NCBI GenBank assembly: GCA_029783825.1
Contig: JAREIK010001718.1
Span: 945,898 to 1,009,897 of the forward strand
Direction: 5' to 3'
DNA: 64,000 nucleotides
From: Sapria himalayana
Taxonomy: Eukaryota; Streptophyta; Magnoliopsida; Malpighiales; Rafflesiaceae
Positions within the stretch are counted from its first letter, which is position 1; every line of letters begins with the position of its first letter. A program made the position numbers and the translations under genes. Positions 12,312-25,457 of the stretch are shown here, piece after piece. The notes beneath the pieces are model-generated. The model ran no database searches and had not been told where the DNA came from. It worked only from the letters and a program-made list of their open reading frames with translations.

Positions 12312-14394
12312 TGTTAGGCATTCTATGTACTAATATTTTTGGGTGGCTTGGTATATATTTATTAGTATATTTTCATTTATTTGTACTTTTATTGGAAAGA
12401 TTTTATCAAATTTATGTTATGAGAAATTTTGACGAATATTGGAAAACTTTTAGTTATTTAGGATGAAATTAGAAGACTTTGTGGAGCAAAAGCTTGGAGG
12501 AGAGAGAGAAGAGATAGATTGTCATGATATTTCTCATGTCATAATTTGAGTTCACATTCCTTTTCCATAACTCTATAAAACCAATCATAAAATTTTTTTA
12601 TATCACACCTCTATAATCGAGTTGATACAATATTTTTACGGTGTAACATAGTTTTAGTAGATATGATATTATCCTAGAGTCGCGGCCATAATATTTCTAA
12701 AATTATTTAATTACCATGATATTATTTTTTTTTGTCATAGTAGTCAATTATCTCACTAGTAGAAGTAGTCACGATCCTTCCTAGCACCAGAATAGTTTGT
12801 TCTAGATATAATTTATCTTAGTCATGATCATTCCTAGTACCGTAATATTATGTTCTAGAAGAGAGTTACATGGGTTATGGTGTTCATTTCCATCATGACT
12901 TTGGTACTTCCAACTGAAGGTATCACATAGATGCCTCAAAGTATGTAAGCATTGCTTATAAAAAAAGAGAGACGGGGAGAATTGGATTTTAAGCTTCTAC
13001 AAACCCTAGGCACATGATTCCAACTTTCAATTAGAGATAATTCAATGCAAATGTGAGCAACACTTGATAGAGTCTGGGTTTTAATACTTAGGTTCACATT
13101 TGGGATTATATTAAGAATCCTCAATTCATACGAGATGCCTCTAAACACATCTCAAGTAAAATCTTTCATAATATTAAGCTAAATTGATATCTAGAGTTGG
13201 ATTATATATATACTTATGTGTGAAGGATAGGGATACATTACTCATATATTATAAATATTTGTTTTAATGTTATGTTGGGTAATATTAATGTATATGGATG
13301 TGTTACAAAATTGAGATTTGAGATTTTTATTATATCATAGTTTTGTGTGTGTCAGCCATAGTAGTTGATGACATATATGTCACAAAACACACTCATGTAA
13401 TATAGTAAAAAGGAAGTGATAGCCCTTCTAAATTTAACTTATAGGATAAATATATGTGTGGAAACTTGAGATTGATATAAGTTTAATAATTATAAGTATG
13501 GTGCTCATGAAGCTGAGAACACAAATGAATCTATAGTGCATATTCTAAAAGAACTAACCTAGAGTAATGTGTGAGTTAAGTAGAATATTTAACCTATGAG
13601 TTTCACCTTAGTATAAAATTCATGTATTGTACATGGTTTATAATGATAGATAAGTTATAGGGCACATGCAAGAGGAGGTGACCTATATGATGATGATAGC
13701 CATGCAAGCCAAATTATTTTGTATGATTTACATAAGTGAGATAGATTCATAAAAAGATATATATTAATTATCATGAGTATGATACATACAAAGCTAAATG
13801 TTCAAATATATTTATTACTATATTATCTTTCATCCCTAAGACATTAGAGGATGAGGAATAGGATTACATATTCAAAGTAAAATTAATGATAGTTGATGAT
13901 TTGCCTAAAAAGAATATAAATGCAAATGATGCATAAATTAAATAACATGTTACTTTGGTGATAAAATAGCAAGATGACAACTACGAGGAGATCATCCTTA
14001 GTAGTGATAGTCCAAAATTAATAACCATCTTGTATGCAAAAAGAAAAATTAAGCATTTTCACACTAATGTACCTTTCATTCAAAATCAAATATAATATTA
14101 ACCAAACACTAGAAAAATATCATCACACACAAAGAAGTGAATTAACCCTAGAATCTAAGTATCTTGTTAAAACTTAAGTTTATCAACTCAACTCAAGTAG
14201 TAATTGATTCATTATTAATTGCTTGAACTACTAACTCAATCCATATATGGTTTATTTTTAAACTTATATCGAGTTTACTACTTGTATAATTCGTATACTT
14301 GTTGGACTATGTTGGATTAGAAATAATTGCCCAATGAAATTTTATTATCATGTTGATCAACAAAATGATGTGGCACTCTCATAAAGTCACAACG
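12312..14394 (+). mobile_element. 5' LTR of Athila-like Ty3/gypsy element 1
   Basis: It aligns by eye along its length with 20717-26433. Shared blocks include TTTTGGGTGGCTTGGTAT against TTTTGGGCAGTATGGGAT, AAGCTTGGAGGAGAGAG against AAGCTTCTAGGAAAGAAAG, and the blocks at 13060-13150 and 25480-25580. It starts with TG and is followed by leader and pol remnants in the same orientation. The 5' boundary is good to about 15 bases. The 3' boundary is inferred by comparison with the second element, whose LTR ends at 61411. Confidence 0.75.
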
Positions 14395-15306
14395 AGTTTT
14401 TACCACTAATATTAGGGAATTATTATTTGATTGTGGTTTGATTAGTCAACTTGAGTTGATATAACTCTCCATGGAAAAGAATAGTTTTGTCTATAGTTGA
14501 TTGGATATATTTATTGCTTAGTGTTTGGTTTATATTGTTTTTTTTCTTTTTTTTTATTTTATATTCATCATTGTTAAATGAGTAGAAAATTCTAGGACTG
14601 AGTTAATACCTCTAGACCTAGAAATTGAGAAAGAACTATGAGACTACTAAGACATAGAATTCAAGAAGATAAGGGAAATGATCTACTCCAACCAAATCTA
14701 TTAAAAGGAAGAAATAAACTTAATTCAAAATAGTAAGTATTATTTCAGACCAAACATCAACTTCTATTAGTATCATCATCCTTACGTTGAAAAACTAAGT
14801 CCATAGCAACCACCGCAACACTATAATCCAAATTCAAAAACTAAGTCATTATTTGAAAAAAAGAAATTTTACTTTACCCATGAAGACAAGGAAGGTTAAT
14901 GAAGCAAAAGAAAAGTGAAGTATACTTTGTAAGGATCAAATTGGACAACTAGCACTACTAAAGAATGAAAAAATCATTGATGGTGTGGGAGGAAATAATA
15001 CATGAGAATCTATGAGGATGCATATTCATAGAACTCAAAATAATGCAAAATTAGATGGATAAAAATCCACAAAAAGCACCAAAGGGGAAGACGAATAGAA
15101 GAAAGCAATGACTTTACCGATAATATAAAAAAACTAGGCATTGATGAGGCCTAATAATGAAGAAATCACAATTTATTCCAATGTTGCAACTATGAAGTTA
15201 TAGGGAAGAAATATCAACACTATGACTTTACAAATAGGCATGGATCTAAGGGAAAACGTATAAACTAAAATCAAAGTCACAAAAATCATGATGGAAGATA
15301 TGCCAA
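14395..15306 (+). mobile_element. Leader and gag-region remnant of Athila-like element 1
   Basis: This stretch lies between the 5' LTR and pol. It shares a block with the second element (GGACTGAGTTAATACC at about 14598 against GGACTGAGCTGATACC at about 61627). No open frame survives, and gag motifs are not recognisable. Confidence 0.5.
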
Positions 15307-17311
15307 ATGACTTTTACGAGAGTCATGACAGTTAGAAAAGAATTACTCAAAACAAGGACAACTCCAAAAGAATTAATCTTAAAGGCACTACCTATTCGCC
15401 TCTATTATGCTTTCTTGGGAAAAGAGAAGACAAACTTAGTCATCATTTTAATAGCTTTGACTAGAGAGATCGAGGAGATCATGGTGAAAATGATAAAGAA
15501 ATGTACCAAGACTATTGCTTGGTTGCTTGAAGATATTTGAGGAATCATCCCATTGATATACATTCACAAGATAGTAATGGAAGATGGTGTGATGCTAATA
15601 ATTAAATACTAATGGAAGCTAAATCCATTAATAAAATATGTGGTAAAAATAGAGATCATAAAGTTGCTCAATGTGGGGATCATATATGCCATATTAGATA
15701 GTTCATGGGATAGTTCGATCTATGTAGTGCCAAAATTTAAAGGTTTAATGGTGGTGAAAATCATCAATCATGAAGAAATCAAAACACATATAACCATCAA
15801 ATGGCGCATGTTTATGGATTACCAGAAATTAAACAAAGATACAAGGAAGGATCACTACAAGTTACCTTTCGTGGATCAAATGCTCTATAGAATCTCAAGG
15901 AGTTCCTTCTATTATTTTTAGATAGATATTTGAGATATAATTAGATTTTGATTGAACTAATAAATAAATAAAGGATGAACTTCACTTTCCCTTATGGAAC
16001 CTTTGTATTCTAGAGAATATTATTTGGTCTTTGTAATACTCTAGCTACTTTTCAAAGATGCATGGATGAAATATTTGCAAACCTCAATTAAGAAATCATC
16101 GAGATATTGATGCATGATTTTTTTGTGTATGGAGATTATGAAATCCAGGAAAAAATATGAATAAATAAATAATATGATTTTTTTCTAGAAAAAAAAAATG
16201 GGCAAAATGATGATTTTGCAATGAGAAAAAAAAGCTGAAAATTTTAGAACCCTGATATTAAAATGGATTTAGTTATTGAATTCGTCTTGGAAAATATAGC
16301 TACAGTGACAAATTTTGTAAAAGTTTGAGGAAGTCAGAATTTAATTATTTTTTTTAATTATTTAAAAAATTATTAGAATAATTAGGAAATTAATAAAACG
16401 AAAAAACCGCGCCACGATGTCAGCACGTGGCTACGCATGCGTGGTCCAAGCATCACACACACATAAAAAAATACTAATAAGTTTTGTTATATGTATTATT
16501 TTAATAAAATAATTATAAAAAATGATGGGAATCCAGAAAAAGGGATGATGGGAAAAAATAAAAACAACTTCGGAGAGAAAGAGAGAGAGACAAAGTGCAA
16601 AGGAAAAAAAATTAAATATTTCATTGATTTTCTTTTGATCATAATGGATTATTCTGGAGTCAGTATTGAATAGTCCAAGAACAAATGTTGTTATGTGCAA
16701 CGAGATCTTCAGTTTGAAATCAATTTTATAAAATTTCGGTGAAATATTCCGAGAGGTAGTAGTTTTCTCCCATCAAAATTTCTTTCTATTTAAATACCTT
16801 AAATGATCATGATTTATATTTCAATTCGAAATGTTTAGAAATTTCATTGGGAATAGTTAATTAGTAAAAATTTTCTGTGTTTTGATTAGTAAAATATATT
16901 GCAATATGAATTGGGTTTAGATAGTTATAACTGTGTCTGGAACATGGTTTAATCATGAATAGCATATCTGCATTTTATACGCACGGGAACATTCCATATA
17001 AATGGGTTGGTGCGTGAAATATATATATACATATAAAAGTATAATGGATTATATTTTTTCAGAACCATGGCTAAAATAAATATGCGAACTCAAATTGGGA
17101 CAACGTCCTGGCTGAGATACGTAGTGGTTTTTGGAAAATATCCAATGAAAAAATATATTTTATCAGAAAATGTCTAATATGGTTTTTCGAATGAGGTCCA
17201 TATTTCTCGGAGTATATCTATGAAAAACATATTCGTTTGGAGAATGTTCAATATTATTTTTTGGAGGGGGTCCATATTTTTCGAAATTATTCTAAAATAA
17301 TAATTTATATA

Positions 17312-17326
17312 GATACACACACACAG

Positions 17327-17392
<66 letters not shown>

Positions 17393-17404
17393 CTCCATTT
17401 ATAT
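17312..17404. repeat. (CA)n(TA)n microsatellite
   Basis: A run of about 30 CA units with slight impurity is followed by about 11 TA units. Confidence 0.9.
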
Positions 17405-17438
17405 ATAATATATCACACTTGGCTTCTGCATATGTGAG

Positions 17439-17758
17439 TAGAAGCGTCAAATGGGTCGAGCCCATCATGGTTCAGCAGTGTCTGGGTCGGCACAACATGC
17501 TAGAGTACCTAGGCCGGCACGACACGCTACTGTGTCGTGCTCGGGCCCATGCAAAGTGCACACTCGACATCAGTCATGTCATACCGGGCCAGGGATTTCA
17601 GCCGGCATTTCATGCCAGGCACAACACGGGTGACCTCGCACCAAGCGTGGTCATGTTGAGTAGATTTCAGGCTGCGGGCCCATGTCAAGCCTGACCGCCA
17701 CCTAATTGGGCCTAAAAATTGGGTCGGCCGGCTCGGCCTAGCCCATTTGACACCTCTA
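17439..17758. mobile_element. Non-autonomous hAT element, 320 bp, perfect target duplication
   Basis: It starts TAGAAGCGTCAAATGGG and ends CCCATTTGACACCTCTA. The flanking octamers TATGTGAG are identical on both sides. It lies inside the LTR-like insertion, itself inside the Athila pol, so it is the youngest layer at this site. The open frames here on both strands reflect GC content only. Confidence 0.93.
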
Positions 17759-19800
17759 TATGTGAGGGAGTCAATAGGACTCAGGAATATGAGCATATAA
17801 ATATTTTATCTATAATTGCATTTGTATAAACATTATACTTGAATGAGTATTTATATATATGCATGATATTTTACATGCACTTATGTAGGGAGTAGCCCTG
17901 TAAGAGTTTGCCTCTACTAAGTTTTGTTCACTCCATTGCGAGACACCTTCCAGATACAGGTTCAGGATATATAACAACCCGCATGCGGGATCGCACATGT
18001 GAAGGGAAGCTGGTTGTGGCTTAAATAATATATTATATGTTTTTATTCCGCTGAGTAAATAAAATAAGAAAAAAAATGTATGTTACATTTGAAAAAATTT
18101 TATTTTATTGCACATTTTATTATATGATGGAATGAATGGGACCCCCTGTAGGATTGGGTGTCACAGAAATTCTTTTAAAAATTATTTGAAAAACTTGGAA
18201 GTGGTCTTGAACCGATACAAATAGGAGAATTTTGTTCTAAACTAGGAGAAATATCATTTCATGGTAAAGGAATGGATTATATTGGGGCATTCAATCTCTA
18301 CTAGAAGATTGGAAGTGAATAAAATAAAGATTTTAGTAATAAAAATTTTATTTAACCCTACAACTGTCAATGTGATGCATAGTTTTCTTGGGCATGTTAT
18401 CTTCTACTAGAGATTTATCAATAACTTCTCCACGATGGCCTTACCATTATGTGGACAATTAGAGAAGAAAGTAATTTTCAAGTTTAATCAAGAATATGTT
18501 AATGCTTTTAAAAAGTTAAAGAGAAAATTGATAGAAAGCCTAATTTTGATGACACCAATGTAGGAAAGCCATTTGTGATTATGTGTAATGCAAGTGCATA
18601 CACACTTGGAGTAGAATTGGGTCAGAAAATGGATAAGGCCTTTAAAGTTATATCATATACTCATACGACATTGAATGATATCCAAATAAGATACGCAACT
18701 ACTAAAAAATAGATATTAGCCATAGTGTTTGCTTGCAGAAATTACCACCATATATCATTATGACAAAAAAAAAACAATTTACATAGGTAGTGCCATGGTG
18801 TGGTATTTAATGGCAAAGAAAGAAGTGAAGTCAAGATTAATAAGATGGATTATTTTGCCTCAATAACTTGATGCAAGAATAAGAGAGAAAAAGGTGAACA
18901 ATAATGTGATAACATATCATTTGTCGCATTTGAAATCCATCTAGAATCATGGAGGAGATGAAACCTCAGAGAACTTCTTAGACAAACTAATCCTGATGTT
19001 GAAATCTCACTTGCCCTAGTACATCTATTTTGTTAATTACCTATCTTGCGATGTTCTTCCACCATTTCTAGCATCACAACAAAAGAGAAAATTTTTACAT
19101 GACATGAGACACTGCCTATGAGATGATCCACTACTATTTAGAAGATGTGTAGATCAAGCCATCATTATTTAGAGATTAGAAAAACATAGTAAGACGTTAT
19201 GATCGATTCCATAGATAGGAGAATATATCTAAGCATAATGAGATGCTGCTCAATAATATTCTTAAAGTATATTTTTTATATATATGGAAAATGGATTTTA
19301 TGACACCATTTTCTGCATCTTTTTCCAAGAAGTAGATACTATTAGTAATGGATTGCATCTCTATATGGATTAGTAATATCACCACAAAAGAATGATTCAA
19401 AGATAGTTGTTAGCTTCCTACACAATAATATTTTTCGCATGGTTTAGCACACTATGATGCATTGTAAGTGACGAAGGATATCATTTTTGTAATAGATTAT
19501 TAGGGCCTACTTGACTAAGCATGGAATTAGGCATAAAAGGGACTTCTATATCATTCACAAATAAATAGGCAGGCAGAGATATCAAATAGGAAGATCAAGA
19601 ATATATTGAAATGATAGTTAATTCGACAAGAAAAGATTGGTCTTAGAGGTTAGAGAAAGTATTTTGAGCTTATATAATGGCATTCAAGACTCCCATGGGG
19701 ATGTCAACCTATATGCTTGTTTTAAGAAAAGCTTGTCACTTATCAATTAAAATCAAACATCGAGCATATTGAGCAATAAAGTAAACGAATTATAAGTTAA

Positions 19801-20716
19801 AAAATGTAAAAAAAAAGAAAGTTCTTCAAATGAGTGTACAAAAAAAAATTTTGAATGAAACCTATAATAATGCTTGGATCAATAAAGACAAAACAAAAAA
19901 TAGCATGACTAAAATCTACAAAGGAAAGAGTTCAAAATAAAAAAAAAAGTATTAGTGTTCAACATCCATTTTTAGTTGTTTGTAGAGAAGTTCAAGTCAT
20001 GATGGTATAAATCATTTATAATCAATACAATGCCACCGTATGGGATAGTTACAATAAAATAAGAAGATGAAATAGAATTTATAATAAATAAGTAAAGACT
20101 AAAGAATTATAGGGAAAACAAATAGATGCTAAAATGGTGAAAGAAATGGAAGCCATGACTCTACCTGATACAACCAAAGAGAAAGTCATGATTCTTTCCA
20201 AAGTCATGATAAATATGATCTATAGGTTAATTCTACAAGCTGATACTTCATTATTTTAGTCATGGCACTATCAAAAAAGATCATAGTTAATGATTTCATG
20301 GTATTTTCAAGTTATGAAATCATAGAATAACCTAAAGAAGATATTATAAATAATTATTGGAGACTGAAAGAGTAATCTAGAAGACAAGAAGGAGAGAAAT
20401 AATATACTAAGAAGCTAGCATATGCCATTAAGTTCGTAGATTAAATTAGAAATTTATAGAAGGTCTAGCTACTGATGTTAAATATATTACTTCTTGGGAG
20501 GCAACCCAAGAATTTTTTTTGTGTATGATTGAATAAGCTCGTATACTCATGATTCTCATACAAAATGACTAATCCTAAGATTCCATACTCTAATTCCCAA
20601 AGAAAATAGTTTACGACAAAACTCAAACCCAATCTTGATAATACCTTAGAGATGATATGTTATGTTTAAAAATTAAGAGAGATTTTTGATTCAGGTATAA
20701 GCATTAATTATAGCAT
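19801..20716 (+). mobile_element. 3' non-coding part of Athila-like element 1
   Basis: This lies between the integrase remains and the 3' LTR. 20440-20530 (GGTCTAGCTACTGATGTTAA, GGCAACCCAAGAATTTTTT) matches 62286-62345 of the second element. No env-like open frame is seen. Confidence 0.6.
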
Positions 20717-21306
20717 GCAAGTTTACATGCTACTCCATGTACTAACTTTTTTGGGCAGTATGGGATGTATTTATTGATGTGTTTATATGTATTTGTGCTT
20801 TTATCGAAGAAATTTTGCAAACTTTATATTTTAAGATTTTTGATGAATGTTAGTGAAATCATATCTATTTGAATAGAATTTGTAGACTTGGTGGAGTGGA
20901 AGCTTCTAGGAAAGAAAGAAATGATGGAGAGTCATGATATTTTCGATATCATAACTCGAGTTTACATTTCACTATCTTACCAAGTAGTTACGATATTCTT
21001 TCTTGATCATGAACCTATTAATTTAATTATGATAATCTTTGTAGATTATGACTCTGCCACTAAGTTGACACAATCTTTTTACTATACAACATAGTCTTCA
21101 TGACTATGACATTTTTCTAGAGTCGTGATGGTACTATCTCTAAAAATATTTAATAACTATGATAATGTTTTCATATCGTAGTAGTCAAGTATCCTCCTGA
21201 TATAAGTAGTCATAGTCATTATTAGCACTATGATATTTTATTAAATAGAGAGATTATCTCAATTGTGGCTATTAAATATACCATTATATTATGTTCCAAT
21301 GGGAAG

Positions 21307-24300
21307 TAGAGGTGTCAAATGGACCGAGACAGGCCGGCCCAACCTCGGGCATGGCCCAATTCAATCATGTCTGGCCCTACACGCCATGGGAATGACCCAT
21401 GCCCATGTCGGGCTTGTTCACGGCATGACTCATGTCGTGTCATGCCTAGGCCAACTAGGCCAGGCACGGCGCAGTACCATGGCCCATGGGTATGATATCA
21501 TAGCACGAGTTGAGATATGCCCCGACACACCCATCCCTACGCCCTCGACCCGAACACGACTACTCGAGGCCCGACGGATCCAAAATTTCTATCGAGCCCA
21601 AACTTAACCCACAATCTTTTTTGACCCGAGCCCAAGGCCTGACTCTCTGCCCTCCACTCTATTCCAAAAGCAGAAGCTTCTGGAATGGATTGTTCGGGTC
21701 AGTTCAACGGTTGAACTGACCAAATGATAAAAAAAATTAATCTAAGCCATTGGATTTCACCTCCAATGGCTATGGGGTAGAATCTGATGACCTTAAAGAT
21801 TCTACCCATTTATTAATTATTAAAAATTTAAAAAAATCAAAAAAATTACTTTTTTTACATAAAAGTACTATTCATGATCTATAAAATCCCCCCCCCCCCC
21901 CCATTCTAAGATTTATGTTTTTAAAAATATAAATCTTTTTCTCTTCTCTCTCTCTCTCTCTCCCTAATTTTCTCACTCTTGGCTCTTAGGATTTCGATAT
22001 TACGCATTTCAGGACTTGACTTTAATGTGGATTGTGGTGCGCGTGTGATGCGAACATAAAAAAACTAAAGTTTATAGGTGTTTTTTTTATTTATTAGTTA
22101 TAATGTTTTAAAATTTAAATCTAAATTCTAAAAATTAAATATTCAACTTCTTCTCTCTAGTCTAGTTTCTCTCTCTCTACGGTCTAAAAAATAAAAAAAT
22201 GATAAATAGTAATTTAAATAATAAAAATGAAATGAATTATAATTTAGATAATAAAAATCCTACGGAAAGGTCCTAGGCTACTGAAACTTTGGCTTCTCCG
22301 ATCGTTTCGACCTAAACATCTAAAAAACAAAATACTAGAACTTTTGTAGTTTGGACTCACTTTAATATAATAAAACAAAAAAAATGTTAGATGTGCCGAA
22401 GAAGAATCGGCATAATACAAATATTATAAGAAAATTTTAAACTATAAAAGTTCATTTGGGAATGAGCACATTAAGAGGCGTGCTGAATTATGCATCAAAA
22501 AACATGGTGTATTAGATCTTAGGCAAACCCAACTCAGTGGTGAGTTTTTTAAAACTAGATCCAGTTCAGTTTCAAAGCTTACCCCATTCATATACTATAA
22601 CGAGTTGTGAGAGAAGACATGGCCAAACTGATCACAACGATTGATTTTCCAATTAGATTTTTGAAGGATCCAAGGGTAGTCAATATCATGCAGACATATT
22701 TTCGGCATACATATCATTGGATTCCTCGGTCCACATCTAAGAATAACATACTAAAATATTACAAGTTAGAAAAAATAATAATTATTAATGAATTTAGGGA
22801 ATATAGTGGAGTAGTGTTCATGACGTTCGATATCTAGACAAGTCATGATGATGCATATTATGCATGCCTCACCGCCCACTATGTAGATTCTAAATAGATA
22901 CTAAATAAAAAAAATTAAGATTCTTTCAGATTCTCCAACCTCATGATGGCTCGGCCATTTTTGAGTGGATGATAAAAATTTTTAGAGAATATAAAATTCC
23001 AAATAAAATTTTTAGTATCACATTCGATAATGTACCTAATAATGAAGTAGTAATTAACATGTTTGTTAAGAATTATAGAGATAGACCATTAGAAGAAATT
23101 TTTCATGTTAGATGCTATTAGTGTCACGTCATTAACTTAATAGTACAAGCATGTATGAAGGTGTGTACTCCCGCTTTAGAAACTATACGTAACTCGCTAA
23201 AATATATTCACATACCTTGCAAACAATAAGAGTTCGATAGTCTTTATTTGTTTGCAAATCTCAAGAAGAAAAAATTCCAATTGGATGTGAGACACCATTA
23301 GAATTACACATACATGATGTTCGAGTCATTTATGATATTCCTAAAGATTTTTTTGACACGACGAATATGTGTTCGTCAGTTTATACTCCTATGACTTGCA
23401 TTGCACATAGGTGCATATGCAATATTAGTAGCATTTTTAAGAAGTTTTGAGATGACCCTACACGTAGCGATATGATTCTAGAGATGGAAACCAAGTACTT
23501 AAAGTACTGATCAACTATTCTATCACTTTATTGTATGGCTACCTGCATGGACCATAAGGTTAAGGTAGAATGGGTAGAGAAACACTTTGACATACATTTC
23601 CTCATTCATGAACCTGGAAGACCCACCTAAAGGATTCATTCACGAGAATTTGACTGAGCTCTTTACATACTATTATACTAGGTATGGTGGTACACTATAA
23701 GGCTCTAAGTATGGACATGTATATCATATTTGGAGATGATGATTTTTCCATTCAGTTAGTGAGGGGTAAACGACAGGGTTGATTATCAAATAAAAGTTAG
23801 CTATCTCGGTACTTAGATATTGATTACTACTCAATCCTTATCACATTCGGATACTAAGAATCTTGTTATATTATAATAGTAGAAATCATATGAATCCACC
23901 TTTCTCATGCTATTTAAAATGGCACAAGATCTACTGACTCCTCCGGTATCGAGCATAGCATCGGAATCTACTTTTTCTTTTGTAGTGAATATGATTTTAG
24001 ATAAAAGATCGAGATTACGTCCAGATTTGTTGAAGCTTTAGCATGCATGAAGGATTGAGAGGATTCGAACTTGGGCATTTAGGATCATGTTGGGACTGCA
24101 GCAAAAGTGGAGGAGTTGATTGTTGATAATGATCCGTGTGATATTGATATTGAGGATGATATGACGATTGATAATGTTAACTGTTAATGATTAAAACACT
24201 AATATATGATATTTGATTTAAATTTACTCATTTACATTATATTTGTATTTGTTTATTTTTTGTTTGTGATATTATTTTAAGTTTGTGATTGTGCCTTTGT

Positions 24301-24826
24301 AGATTGATGCTTTAAGCTTTAAACTTTAATATTTATTTTTTGTGAATTTTTATTTTGCATTGGTTTTAAATTTTTATTCATATTTAAGTTTTAATGTATT
24401 ATTGAATCATACACTTACACTGATATACATTTAGTTTAAAAATTTAAGTTGTTTATTATAATAAATAAAATTAATGTTTTATTATATTTAATAAAATGTT
24501 AATTTAAAATTTAATTGTTTATTTATACTTAATAATTAACATTAACTATTAAAATTAACTAATTACTAAAAACAATAATAAAAATTTTTTAAGTATTAAA
24601 AATATATAAACAATAACTATTCTGAATAAAAAAATATATATTATTTAAAAATTAAAAATTTGCCCGTAAGGGCCCGGCCCAATATGGTTTCATCATTTTC
24701 CAGGCCGACAGGCCGTGCCTCACTTAGCGTGATGAAACCATGCTAGGTCAGGCATGGCACGGATGCTGGGTTGGGCCACCTAAAACTGGGCTGGGCCAGC
24801 CAAGCCTGGACCATTTGACATCTCTA
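21307..24826 (+). mobile_element. Long hAT element with transposase remains
   Basis: The termini TAGAGGTGTCAAATGG and CCATTTGACATCTCTA match those of the short GC-rich islands. Subterminal regions (about 21320-21500 and 24661-24810) have the same GGCCCGGCC/GGCACGG content, while the centre is AT-rich and holds transposase fragments. The flanks ATGGGAAG and GAATGAAG agree at 4 of 8, so the duplication is old or disturbed, but the insertion point inside the LTR is clear because the LTR alignment continues on both sides. A run of 14 C and a CT repeat lie at about 21889-21963. Confidence 0.88.
22440..24060 (+). pseudogene. Decayed hAT (Ac/Tam3-type) transposase
   Basis: 22455-22500 resembles the end of a BED zinc finger (GNEHIKRRAELC, cf. 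the H-x-x-R-H spacing of BED fingers). 22607-22837 encodes the conserved start of the catalytic region, with REDMAKLI and a pattern matching the usual TTDLWTS box (here MTFDI then TSHDD across a stop). 23920-24040 encodes the hAT C-terminal dimerisation motif (SSIASESTFSF, then RSRLRPDLLKL). Stops and frameshifts in between rule out a working protein. Orientation agrees with the element's termini. Confidence 0.85.
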
Positions 24827-25064
24827 GAATGAAGTTACCTAAGTCATGGTATTCATTACCAGTATGACTTTGATACTCTACAAAAGATTCGACAAGACAT
24901 GAAAGTTATGATTACACCAACATTGTGACTTTCAATTTAAAAGCATCATACAAATGCTTTGAAGTAAGTAACACTTAGAGAGAGAGAGTGAGAGATAAGG
25001 ACAATTACATTTTGATTCAAGGGCCACTATAAGTATAAGTGTATGGTTCCAACCACCAATTAGG

Positions 25065-25457
25065 TCCTAATTTTGTTATGCATGATTGAATGAATTGGAT
25101 TGTGCTTGCAATGGCAAGACCTAGTTCAGAGTCATGCCTGGATGTGCCATAGGCCAACCTATGGCATGGTTTGGGTAGTGTCAAGCCAAATTTCCTAGCA
25201 CAAGAGGCATTGTATGGCACACCTAGCACAATGACCCATGCAGGTTAGGTTTAGCCTGGTTGGCCAAATAGGCTAGCTTGGTCATGATCAAGGATAGCCA
25301 AATTAGGCCTGACCTAGCTTTGCATGACCTGGCATGACATAGCATAACCCAGCCAAAAGGAGTGTCAATGGGCATTGTTGAGTTGCTCATTTTTAGAGTC
25401 ATGTCTATATGGCATAGCTCATGCTAAAAAGGGTCATGCATACATGACATGATACCT
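25065..25457. mobile_element. Insertion of about 393 bp with 8-bp target duplication
   Basis: The octamer CAATTAGG occurs at 25057-25064 and again at 25458-25465. LTR homology stops at the first copy and resumes after the second. Content (GGCATGGTT, CCTGGCATGACATAGC) looks like the GC-rich hAT islands after heavy C-to-T and G-to-A decay. The expected TAGAGGTGTC ends are not visible at the boundaries, so the family is an inference. Confidence 0.6.

Larger units (their letters stand above)
16145..18165 (-). mobile_element. LTR-like insertion (possible solo LTR) inside pol
   Basis: RT homology stops at 16143 and resumes at 18171, and the pentamer GAAAT flanks the insert on both sides (16140-16144 and 18166-18170). 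On the minus strand the insert begins TGTGACACCC, a common start for gypsy LTRs, and a TATA-like TATTTAAATAG lies near 16790. The opposite end lacks the usual CA. There is no coding domain, so a solo LTR is the simplest reading. It contains its own nested hAT element and a CA/TA microsatellite. Confidence 0.65.
15307..19800 (+). pseudogene. Decayed Athila-like pol (RT, RNase H, integrase), interrupted
   Basis: Fragments in conserved order match Athila/Tat-group Ty3/gypsy polyproteins. 15307-15540 is the pre-RT segment (ALPIRLYYAFLGKE). 15640-15921 is the RT start (WRMFMDYQKLNKDTRKDHY), and 15970-16138 the RT core, where the expected FMDD box reads LMHD, so a catalytic aspartate is lost. A 2.0 kb insertion follows. 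18171-18420 resumes RT (SFLGH then RFINNFS), 18560-18950 is RNase H, and 19010-19800 is the zinc-binding and integrase region (NDSKIVVSFL at about 19392). The two first open segments lie in the same frame separated by stops. Many stops and frameshifts mean no protein can be made. No env-like frame is present. Confidence 0.85.

Noticed and set aside
17419..17796. Overlapping frames of 60-91 codons on both strands
   Set aside because: They are compositional frames in the 320-bp hAT element.
21263..21719. Frames of 114 and 69 codons
   Set aside because: They cover the GC-rich subterminal zone of the long hAT element, not transposase.
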